Positions 1 through 7,002 of a stretch of DNA of 18,010 nucleotides are shown here, piece by piece. Positions within the stretch are counted from its first letter, which is position 1; every line of letters starts with the position of its first letter. Below the pieces are notes generated by a model. The model did not search any database, was not told the origin of the DNA, and saw only the letters and a list, made by a program, of their open reading frames with translations. A program made the position numbers and the translations under genes. Origin of the DNA: Rhodocyclaceae bacterium UBA6160. GTDB lineage: Bacteria > Pseudomonadota > Gammaproteobacteria > Burkholderiales > Rhodocyclaceae. The stretch lies in assembly GCA_002422995.1 (NCBI GenBank), contig DIUK01000059.1, positions 5,282 through 23,291 of the forward strand, given 5' to 3'.

Positions 1-1453
1 CGACAGATACGTTTTGCTGTTTGGACAAGGCCGAGATACCCGCTGCTGCGGCTAAGCCACCGCCCATGCCCATGTTGGAGTCGGCCATGCCGAAGGGTGC
101 GTAAGCGGCCATGCCGTAACAACCCACATCTCCACCGTGCCACTCTTTTTGCCCGGTTTTGTATTCCTCGATTTTCATGTTGGCAAAAATCGGCCGCTCA
201 GGGCAACCCGTACAGAAGGTCGGAATCCGTGGCGGCACAGGTGCGGGAAAGAGGCTTACCGCCTGGCTCTTCCTGGCAAGCACTTCAGCCAACGTTGCGG
301 TCGGGCTCAGGGCCAGTTCAGGCATCGCTTCGGCAATGAACCTGGCCAAGGGCTGGGCTACGCGATCGGGCAGCAATTCACCATATTTCGGGATAATGTC
401 ATGGCCATAAAACTTGGTGGTGATGCCACGCTTTTGCATCAATGTGCGCATCTGCATTTCCAGCAACTCAGGCTGACCTTCTTCAACCAGCAGCACATGG
501 CTCTTGTCTTTGATGAAGTTGGCAATCTGATCGTCGTTCAGCGGATGAATGACGTTGAGTTGCAGGAGTTGCAGGCGTGAATCCATGTCGCCATACTCAT
601 CCGCCAAGCCCAGCAGGCTCAACAAGCGCATGGTGGTGTTAAAGGTCGTGCCGTGGGTGATGATGCCCACCTTGGCGCCTTCGTGACCAAAGTATTCGTT
701 GAGCTTTCGCTCAACCACGAGACGTGCAGCGGTTGGCAGACGGCTTTCAAAGCGCGCGGATTCTTGATTAAACGAGTTGGGCGGAAACGGAAAAGTTGCC
801 GGGTTGCGCTTGAAATCAACGGCCTTGTCGTTAGTATTGATCTTGGCCATGACGTTGTCGCCCACCGTCACGCGCGCGTTGCAGTGTGACAATTGTGGAC
901 GCACCAGCACGGCGACAACCGATTGGCTATCGCGCGAAATATCCATACCCTCTTTGACCATGCGATGCAGCACTTGCGAGTCACCGCGCGAATCGATAAC
1001 GATAATGCCGGATTTAACACCCCAGGCCAGGGTACGCTGCAGCACCGAGGTACTCGATCCGCCGTAATCTTCACCGACGACAATCATCGCGCCGTCCTGG
1101 ACGCCGATCTGCGAGACGTGATCGACAACGTCCTGACCCACGCCATTGCCCAGCACCTTCCAGGTCACCGCACCGCGCACGGGGCCGTAGACCGAGGTGG
1201 TCAGCAAGGCGGCAGCAGCCATTTCATTACTGGATGTTTCAAAAAAGATGCCATACTTTTTGAGCACCGTCTCGTAAGCGTCAGCGGCAGCATCCATGAC
1301 GTTAGCCACCGGCGAGCCGGGGTAGCCGCCGATGTAGCTGATGCCGGATTCAAGCAGCGCTTTTAACACCACCAGCGCGCCATCGCCATACAGTGTGTCG
1401 CCGTGTTTGCCTTCTAATTCGGCAATTTGTTCGGATGCGTAAGAATGTGCCAT
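1..1453 (-). CDS. iorA: Indolepyruvate:ferredoxin oxidoreductase alpha-subunit-like protein (3' end outside window)
   Basis: This gene is read on the minus strand from an ATG at 1453 and stays open to the left edge, giving 484 residues without a stop. The start has a strong ribosome site (AGAGGAG, 7 bases upstream). The N-terminal GYPGSP motif (residues 43-48) and the ETSSNE segment (72-77) are typical of the pyrimidine-binding domain of thiamine-diphosphate 2-oxoacid:ferredoxin oxidoreductases. Further on, CTGCPERP (C414, C417) and then GDVGCYGMA and MGMGGGLAAAAG mark the TPP-binding domain. The family converts aryl pyruvates to arylacetyl-CoA with ferredoxin as acceptor. IorA normally ends in an 8Fe ferredoxin domain, which would lie outside the window. 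It is 158 bp downstream of the crotonase pair and may have its own promoter. The family call is firm; the substrate is unknown. Confidence 0.88.
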   Translation of the reverse strand, partial: MAHSYASEQIAELEGKHGDTLYGDGALVVLKALLESGISYIGGYPGSPVANVMDAAADAYETVLKKYGIFFETSSNEMAAAALLTTSVYGPVRGAVTWKVLGNGVGQDVVDHVSQIGVQDGAMIVVGEDYGGSSTSVLQRTLAWGVKSGIIVIDSRGDSQVLHRMVKEGMDISRDSQSVVAVLVRPQLSHCNARVTVGDNVMAKINTNDKAVDFKRNPATFPFPPNSFNQESARFESRLPTAARLVVERKLNEYFGHEGAKVGIITHGTTFNTTMRLLSLLGLADEYGDMDSRLQLLQLNVIHPLNDDQIANFIKDKSHVLLVEEGQPELLEMQMRTLMQKRGITTKFYGHDIIPKYGELLPDRVAQPLARFIAEAMPELALSPTATLAEVLARKSQAVSLFPAPVPPRIPTFCTGCPERPIFANMKIEEYKTGQKEWHGGDVGCYGMAAYAPFGMADSNMGMGGGLAAAAGISALSKQQNVSV

Positions 1454-1611
1454 TTTTTTGCTCCTCTAATATTAAGTATCGTCTTACTTCGTTTCTTGCT
1501 TTAATTTTCTCTCATTGCGACCCGCTTCACAAAAAAAGAATGATGCGCTTGCTTCAGCATGGACTACTTTAACAATGATCGCCGTATTGCCAGCGCCGAC
1601 TTTATATGAAC

Positions 1612-2400
1612 TTAACATCCCTGGAAATTTGGTGGTCGTTTCTCGCCAAAAGCCTTAAGACCTTCTTTTTGATCTTCGGTCGTAATCAGGAAAGCCATGG
1701 ATAAGGCCTCAACATCCATAAAGGCATCAAACGGCATGCGCAGTGCATCACGCAGCGCCTTTTTCGCCAGGCTGTGCGCCACTGTTGGCCCTCCCGCTAA
1801 TTGATCGGCAATTTTCTGACCTTCTTTTGTTAATTCACTGGCCGGTACTGTCCAGTTATACAAACCAATGTCAGTTGCCTCCTTGGCCGTTAAGGTTTTA
1901 TTCAACAGCACAATTTCCTTTGCCCGCGTCATGCCCACGCGATGCGCCAGGAAGTACAACGCACCCGAATCCGGCATCGCGCCGATTTTGCCAAAGGCTG
2001 GAATGAACGAAGCCTCTTCGCTGGCCAGCACTAAATCAGTCGCCATGACCAAGCTGATACCCGCACCTGCGGCTGGCCCATTGAGCACCGCCAGCACGGG
2101 TTTATCAAGCATCACGATGGAACGAATGAGCGGACGCATTTCGATGTCCAGAAAATGCAGCACTTCGCTGGGCGAGTGGTTTTTGAAAATAGATTTCAAA
2201 TCACCCCCCGCGCAAAACACCGGTCCTTCACCAGTGAGCGACACGGCGCGTATTGCCGGGTCGCGCGCAGCTTCAGCAAAGGCGCCGGACAAGGCACGCA
2301 CGCAGGCGGCATCTAACGCATTGCGCACTTGAGGGCGCGTGATGGAAATCTCCATCACCGCGCCACGGCGAGAAACGGAAATGGTTTTCTCTTGACTCAT
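1612..2400 (-). CDS. PaaG-like enoyl-CoA hydratase/isomerase family protein
   Basis: This is a crotonase-fold protein of 262 residues. I place the start at the ATG at 2400, with GGAAAG 6 bases upstream; an in-frame TTG lies two codons earlier. The first oxyanion-hole motif is FCAGGD (62-67) and the second region is NGPAAGAGISL (107-117). The two glutamates of classical enoyl-CoA hydratase (E144 and E164 in the rat enzyme) are replaced by Ser116 and Phe136. Instead there is MPDSG with Asp144, as in PaaG-type isomerases, which use an aspartate near this position. A double-bond or oxepin-type isomerisation of an acyl-CoA is therefore more likely than simple hydration. It lies 14 bp downstream of a second crotonase and is surely cotranscribed with it. 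The exact substrate cannot be read from the sequence. Confidence 0.85.
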   Translation of the reverse strand: MSQEKTISVSRRGAVMEISITRPQVRNALDAACVRALSGAFAEAARDPAIRAVSLTGEGPVFCAGGDLKSIFKNHSPSEVLHFLDIEMRPLIRSIVMLDKPVLAVLNGPAAGAGISLVMATDLVLASEEASFIPAFGKIGAMPDSGALYFLAHRVGMTRAKEIVLLNKTLTAKEATDIGLYNWTVPASELTKEGQKIADQLAGGPTVAHSLAKKALRDALRMPFDAFMDVEALSMAFLITTEDQKEGLKAFGEKRPPNFQGC

Positions 2401-2414
2401 TGGCAACTTTCCGA

Positions 2415-3215
2415 TCAGTCGTTTTTAAAGTTGGGCTTTTCTTTCGCCTTGAAAGCGCGCACGGCCTCTTCATGGTTAGCCGTACGGAAAGTCAGCCCTT
2501 CCAAGCCTAGCGATGCATCAATCACCTGATTCAAAATCATGCGCAAATACAGATTGACCGACCGCTTGGTCATCTCTATCCCCAAGCGTGGGCCATTCGC
2601 CATGCGCTCGGCAAAAGCGTAGGTTTTGGCTTCCAGTTCCGCCGCAGGTACGGCGTAATTCACCAGACCAATTTCTGCTGCTTGTTTGCCAGTAAGCGGG
2701 TCGCCCGTCATGAGATATTCTTTCGCACGATTGGGGCCGATCAGCAACGGCCAAATGATCGCGCCACCGTCCCCTGCTGCAACACCGACAGATACATGAG
2801 AGTCGGCAATTTTTGCGTTCTCATCCATGAAGCTCACATCGGCAAACAGGCCCAGCGTTGCACCCAGACCCATAGCAGCACCATTGATCATCGAAATAAC
2901 AGGCTGCCGCGCATCAATCAGCGCGCGTAAAACCTCAACGCCTTCACGCAAGACCTTGCTGTAAGAATCACCATCCCCATTGCTTAGCACCTTGATCCAG
3001 TCAAGATCACCCCCGGCACAAAACGCACGGCCAGCGGGATCGCCGGTTAAAACAATGGCACCAATGGTTTTATCCATGGCTGCCTCGCGCAAGGCCTGAG
3101 GCAATTCTTCATGCATGAAAGCATCAACGGCATTGCGTTTTTCCGGCGAACTCAGCTTGATGGTCAGGATTGCGCCTTTGCGCTCTAAAACTAATCGCTG
3201 GTACTTTTTGCTCAT
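2415..3215 (-). CDS. Enoyl-CoA hydratase/isomerase family protein with non-canonical active site
   Basis: This is a 266-residue crotonase. The start is the ATG at 3215, preceded by a purine-rich GGAGAGAG. The oxyanion-hole segment FCAGGD (65-70) and NGAAMGLGATL (111-121) are clear, and the C-terminus FKAKEKPNFK is usual for the family. By eye alignment the classical catalytic glutamates are absent: Thr120 and His140 stand at those positions. A conserved-looking AGDGG segment puts Asp149 near the active site, in the region where the catalytic aspartate of 4-chlorobenzoyl-CoA dehalogenase lies. It may be an isomerase, a hydrolase-type crotonase or a hydratase of unusual mechanism. It is the first gene after a 73-bp gap from the flavin prenyltransferase gene, so it either continues the long upstream operon or starts a new unit. 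Family certain, reaction open. Confidence 0.87.
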   Translation of the reverse strand: MSKKYQRLVLERKGAILTIKLSSPEKRNAVDAFMHEELPQALREAAMDKTIGAIVLTGDPAGRAFCAGGDLDWIKVLSNGDGDSYSKVLREGVEVLRALIDARQPVISMINGAAMGLGATLGLFADVSFMDENAKIADSHVSVGVAAGDGGAIIWPLLIGPNRAKEYLMTGDPLTGKQAAEIGLVNYAVPAAELEAKTYAFAERMANGPRLGIEMTKRSVNLYLRMILNQVIDASLGLEGLTFRTANHEEAVRAFKAKEKPNFKND

Positions 3216-3288
3216 TTCTCTCTCCGAAGTTAATTTAATTTATAAGAAATACTGCCGGTTTTAGTGCTAACAAAAAATAAAAAATGCT

Positions 3289-3885
3289 TTACAGCTTGCC
3301 ACCTTCTTGCGCAGTCCCTTCCCAGCGCTTCATGCCGGGCACATCAATATTGAATTGATCCAGCACCCGTCCTGCCATTTGGGTGACTGCATCATCCAGA
3401 GAACACGGCCCAAGATAGAAGGAAGGCACAGGCGGCATGATGATCGCGCCGGCTTCTGTGGCCAAGGTCATGTTGCGCAGATGAATCAAATTCAATGGTG
3501 CTTCCCTTGTAACCAATACCAGCCGGCGTCGCTCTTTGAGTGTCACATCTGCCGCGCGGGTAATCAAATTGCTGCTCGCGCCATTCGCAATTCCCGACAA
3601 GGTATTCATCGAGCAAGGGATCACCACCATACCCGCAGTACGAAACGAGCCGCTGGCAATTGACGCACCAATATCCTTGTTGCTGTGCACCTGCGTTGCC
3701 AGCGCTTCAAATGTCTCGCGCGATTCATTTAACTCAAGCTTTGCGGTAAGCACAGCGGCAGAAGACAACACCAAGTGCGTCTCCCATCCTTCTGCCTGAT
3801 TCAGCAGCTGCAGCAATCGCAAGCCGAGCAAGGAACCAGACGCGCCACTGACGGCAACAATCAAGCGTTGCCGACTATCACTCAT
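3289..3885 (-). CDS. ubiX: UbiX/Pad1-type flavin prenyltransferase (hydroxyarylate decarboxylase subunit B)
   Basis: This is a 198-residue flavoprotein-fold enzyme, close to the usual UbiX length of about 190-200. It shows GASGS near the N-terminus, the FMN/prenyl-phosphate segment IPCSMNTLSGIANG, and the C-terminal block LKERRRLVLVTREAPLN followed by LRNM and P.P.FY. Family members attach a dimethylallyl group to FMN and so make the prenylated FMN needed by UbiD decarboxylases; in VdcBCD/BsdBCD sets this is subunit B. Its ATG overlaps the stop of the preceding flavoprotein gene (ATGA, 3882-3885), so translation is coupled. It probably serves the UbiD-family enzyme of the same operon (5521-7002) and not ubiquinone synthesis, although a dual role cannot be excluded. 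Confidence 0.93.
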   Translation of the reverse strand: MSDSRQRLIVAVSGASGSLLGLRLLQLLNQAEGWETHLVLSSAAVLTAKLELNESRETFEALATQVHSNKDIGASIASGSFRTAGMVVIPCSMNTLSGIANGASSNLITRAADVTLKERRRLVLVTREAPLNLIHLRNMTLATEAGAIIMPPVPSFYLGPCSLDDAVTQMAGRVLDQFNIDVPGMKRWEGTAQEGGKL

Positions 3886-5267
3886 GCGGCTTGCCTGGGC
3901 GCATCGGTTGAGCCTATAGCGCTAGTCAATAGCGCTTGCAGCTTGTTAAAACCTGCATCGCTATACGTTGCCATGGCCGCCTTGCGGAAGGCTGGATCGG
4001 CTCTGACCACGCCAATGCCCTGCGTTGCCCATTCGCTGATCAAGGCTTTGCCACAATCCAATGCTCGCTGCGCCTGACCTTCGTCATAAGAGATCAGTAC
4101 TTCGCTTAACAGCGCGCGCCACGAGGTGCCCTGCTCCACAACAACACCGCAGCCTGCTGCCTTGACCATTTCTTTGGTGCGCTTGGCAAACTTAAGCGCG
4201 GGTGCACCTTCAATGGGCATGGCAAATACCAAACGCAAATAACGGGAGCCAACCGATTTTTCATATTGCGTCCATTCGGCAATAGCATGTCCTTGCATGA
4301 GCGCTGCACGCCCAGCTGCGGGGCCTTCTTTAGCGTCGGTCAAGTTCTCCAGGCGAACAGCTGAACCCAGCTTGCCCGCAATGCCATTCAACATGCCCCA
4401 CAGCAGATCGACGTTTTTCGGCAGGCCATAAAGCGCGCCGTAAATATTCCACGCGGCAGGTGCGCCGCCCAAGAGAGTTTTCTCGCTCTCGCCATCAATC
4501 ACCGCGATGGTATTCGGCACAATCATGTTAATGCGCAGATCACGCATAATCTCGACGGCAGCGGCCATGGTAGCTTCGTCATCAATACGGAATGCAAACG
4601 GACGATACGCAGGCGGTGCAGGAGAAATCCACAAGCCAACTTTGGTTGGAATGCCCAGGCCGGATTGCGTGAAGCTGCCATCCACGTAAGGACCAAAACC
4701 GAGCTTGAACAGCTGCCAGCAATCACCCTTCGGGAAAGCCCCCATGCCGGTGCGTATTTGCGTGCCCTCAGCAGTAATCACTTCCAGGCCGCACTGCATC
4801 ATCAAATTATCGCTGTACGCGGTATAGCCAAAGGAACGATCCCAGATGCTCCCCATGATGGATTCAGCATCATTGCGCCCGCTATCCACCCACATATTGT
4901 GGCCTTTGGCTTTCAAGGCAGCGCGCAAATCGGCATGACTCACTCCAGGCTCAACCAAAGCCGTTGCAGAATCGGGATCAATGGCAATCACCGCACGCAT
5001 GCTGGATAGATCAACTAGCACAGGCTCGCTGGATACTTCTGGCGCAAGCAAGCCATTACCACTGGCATTGGGCGCAACCCACAAGGCAACACCTGCTTGA
5101 TGGGCGGCTTTTTGAATCGCCTGAACATCTTTCACGGTTTTTGGCCGCACAACCTTGGCCGGCAGATTGGACATGCCTGCTGTGCCACGCAAAATTTTTG
5201 CATCGGTCAGTGCTTCTACTTTTAAGCCGCTTTTCTTAAGCTTCGCTTCTAGAGTCGCTATGGTCAT
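3882..5267 (-). CDS. Divergent VAO/PCMH-family FAD-binding protein (paralogue of the PchF-like subunit)
   Basis: This is a 461-residue protein of the FAD_binding_4 / vanillyl alcohol oxidase superfamily. I choose the ATG at 5267, with GGGAGG upstream, over the in-frame TTG at 5288. Shared landmarks include VEPGVS (105-110), FGYTAYSD, MMQCGLEV, RTGMGAFP and FTQSGLGIPTKVG. It is some 60 residues shorter than the PchF-like protein and has lost key positions. No His or Tyr stands where VAO (His422) or PCMH (Tyr384) bind FAD covalently (region 330-352). The active-site Tyr of the Tyr-Arg pair is Val421, although Arg422 remains. The MHH segment is ALL, and the C-terminal DP.GI..PG..G motif is missing. 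It sits between the decarboxylase small subunit and ubiX with no cytochrome partner of its own. It may bind FAD loosely, act on a different substrate or be a non-catalytic partner. Confidence 0.85.
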   Translation of the reverse strand: MTIATLEAKLKKSGLKVEALTDAKILRGTAGMSNLPAKVVRPKTVKDVQAIQKAAHQAGVALWVAPNASGNGLLAPEVSSEPVLVDLSSMRAVIAIDPDSATALVEPGVSHADLRAALKAKGHNMWVDSGRNDAESIMGSIWDRSFGYTAYSDNLMMQCGLEVITAEGTQIRTGMGAFPKGDCWQLFKLGFGPYVDGSFTQSGLGIPTKVGLWISPAPPAYRPFAFRIDDEATMAAAVEIMRDLRINMIVPNTIAVIDGESEKTLLGGAPAAWNIYGALYGLPKNVDLLWGMLNGIAGKLGSAVRLENLTDAKEGPAAGRAALMQGHAIAEWTQYEKSVGSRYLRLVFAMPIEGAPALKFAKRTKEMVKAAGCGVVVEQGTSWRALLSEVLISYDEGQAQRALDCGKALISEWATQGIGVVRADPAFRKAAMATYSDAGFNKLQALLTSAIGSTDAPRQAA

Positions 5268-5284
5268 TATTTTCCTCCCACTTC

Positions 5285-5521
5285 TCAAGTTGGTTTGCGT
5301 GCAGGTGGAATAACCTGCCGCAGGCTATCAATATCCACACCCTTCATTTGCGCCCAGGCGGGGCGAACTTTGGGATCAATGGACTCAGCTGGCTCGCTAT
5401 CGCGCCAGGTGTAAGCACAATCTTTACAATGCCAAACACGCCATAAAATCTGGCCATTTTCCATCCCGGCGTGCATTTGTGTAACGCCTGGAGACTCGCA
5501 TCGCGGACAAATCGTTTTCAT
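5285..5521 (-). CDS. vdcD: Small zinc-ribbon subunit D of hydroxyarylic acid decarboxylase (VdcD/BsdD type)
   Basis: This is a 78-residue protein with two CxxC pairs, CPRC (5-8) and CKDC (32-35), forming a probable zinc ribbon. A WRVWHC...Y.WRD segment lies around the second pair. The size, the cysteine pattern and the place directly after a UbiD-family gene match the small subunit D of the VdcBCD/BsdBCD non-oxidative vanillate/4-hydroxybenzoate decarboxylases; its exact role is not settled. The start codon overlaps the stop of the large-subunit gene by one base (TGATG at 5519-5523). The next gene begins 17 bp downstream. Its presence argues that the UbiD-family enzyme is a catabolic hydroxyarylate decarboxylase and not the housekeeping UbiD. 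Confidence 0.82.
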   Translation of the reverse strand: MKTICPRCESPGVTQMHAGMENGQILWRVWHCKDCAYTWRDSEPAESIDPKVRPAWAQMKGVDIDSLRQVIPPARKPT

Positions 5522-7002
5522 CAGGCGCCCCCTTTCTGAAGTTCATTCAAGCGCTGCATCAACGCATCAATTTCCGGCCCCATGGGTCGATCCACCAGGT
5601 GCGGATCCGCTCCCAGATTATCCGGCGCCATAAAGCTCGTGGCGTCGATAATCAAGCGATGGCCTTTGCCTGGCACTTCGGCTGCCGGATCAATCGGCAC
5701 CATCGGCATATTGGGAATCACGATAATGTCGTTCGCCCGTGTGCGCGTCGACAACGCCCACATCACCTGGTTAAGATCAAACGGATCTACATTCTCATCG
5801 ACCAGAATCAGGTTTTTCAGGTACATCGTGCCATGCGGCGTGCCCAGTGCACGCATCGCCACCGACTTGGCAAAGCCGGAGAAACGATTCTTCACTGAGA
5901 TAATGCCGGTCAAGCCATGCTGATACAAAGCATTAACGGCGGCGACTTCCGGGAAATCCTTTTTCAGCTGGGCGTAAATAGGCGCAGAGGTATTCAGACC
6001 GATCAGCGTGTCGTGTTCCGTCCAGCCTTTGCCAATATAGATATTCTCAAAGATGGGGTTATTTCTATGACTTACGCTCGTCACACGAAATAGCGGCACT
6101 TTACGCACGCCGCTATAACTGCCCGGAAACTCGCCAAACGGGCCTTCCACCTCGCGCTGATTGAGCTGTAATTCGCCCTCAATCACCATCTCGGTATCCG
6201 CCAGAATATCCGTACCATTGACAGCTGTGGTTAACCGCAAAGGCGCGCCCATCATTTGCGAAGCGTAGGCAAATTCGGATTCATCGTAACCCACGGGCGT
6301 TGCGGCAAACATCGGCATGGCTGGGTGGTTGCCTATCATGACAGAAACCTTCAACGGCTTGCCGTGTTGTTCAGCCATCAGCATCTGCCGCCCCATGTCA
6401 TGCGCTGGAATCGACAGCAGGGTGAAGGTATCCGGCCCCATGACCTGGATACGATAAATGCCCACATTCTGCTTGCCAAAATTATCCGGCTCAAGGGGAT
6501 CGCGACTCACGACGCACGCTTTGCCAATGTAAAAACCGCCGTCATTGGCGTTGATGCGATACAAGGGCAGCAAGTCATACAGGTTGATATTTTTATCCAC
6601 CCGATTTTCATTGACCGGTGCTTTTTCTGGGGCAACACGTTCGAGCAAGGGCTTATCTGAACCCCAGCGCCGAATAATCTCAAAAAACAACTCACGCACG
6701 GGGGTTGTTTTTGACATGCCCAGCAGCAAGGCCAGGTTACCAAAACTGCCATGCACATTGACTGCCACACGCTTGCCCGGATAGCCGCGAATTTTGTCAA
6801 AGATGACAGCAGGCCCGGTTGATACATTGTTACCTGCTGCCACCGAAATGTTGCGAATATCCGGCTCAGGCAAAATCGCGTCAGGCCAGGTAACGCATTG
6901 TTCATGCTCACCGAGATAGTCCAGAAAGTCGCGCAAAGAACCCACTCTGGCGGCGACCGCTCTCGCTTCTGCAGAAAGAGAAACGGTTTTTTCAGTGGCC
7001 AT
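5521..7002 (-). CDS. vdcC: UbiD-family prenyl-FMN-dependent hydroxyarylic acid decarboxylase (VdcC/BsdC type)
   Basis: This is a 493-residue UbiD-fold enzyme. I place the start at the ATG at 7002, preceded by TGGAG, giving an 11-bp overlap with the aldehyde dehydrogenase gene; an upstream in-frame start at 7077 would overlap it by 86 bp. The Glu-Arg-Glu catalytic set is visible: Arg184 in GIYRIQV, and Glu286 and Glu291 in EGPFGEF. GGFYIGKACVVSRDP (155-169) and FGKQNVGIYR are typical of hydroxybenzoate/vanillate decarboxylases. The family removes CO2 from a para-hydroxylated aromatic acid using prenylated FMN and Mn/K, and is reversible in some members. With a D subunit and a UbiX-type enzyme in the operon it forms a complete three-component set. 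The likely substrate is the acid made by the upstream dehydrogenases, such as 4-hydroxybenzoate or vanillate. Confidence 0.92.
   Translation of the reverse strand: MATEKTVSLSAEARAVAARVGSLRDFLDYLGEHEQCVTWPDAILPEPDIRNISVAAGNNVSTGPAVIFDKIRGYPGKRVAVNVHGSFGNLALLLGMSKTTPVRELFFEIIRRWGSDKPLLERVAPEKAPVNENRVDKNINLYDLLPLYRINANDGGFYIGKACVVSRDPLEPDNFGKQNVGIYRIQVMGPDTFTLLSIPAHDMGRQMLMAEQHGKPLKVSVMIGNHPAMPMFAATPVGYDESEFAYASQMMGAPLRLTTAVNGTDILADTEMVIEGELQLNQREVEGPFGEFPGSYSGVRKVPLFRVTSVSHRNNPIFENIYIGKGWTEHDTLIGLNTSAPIYAQLKKDFPEVAAVNALYQHGLTGIISVKNRFSGFAKSVAMRALGTPHGTMYLKNLILVDENVDPFDLNQVMWALSTRTRANDIIVIPNMPMVPIDPAAEVPGKGHRLIIDATSFMAPDNLGADPHLVDRPMGPEIDALMQRLNELQKGGA

Noticed and set aside
893..1366. Plus-strand open frame of 157 codons at the left end
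   Set aside because: It lies opposite the IorA-like reading frame, which is open from 1453 to the edge and carries clear family motifs.
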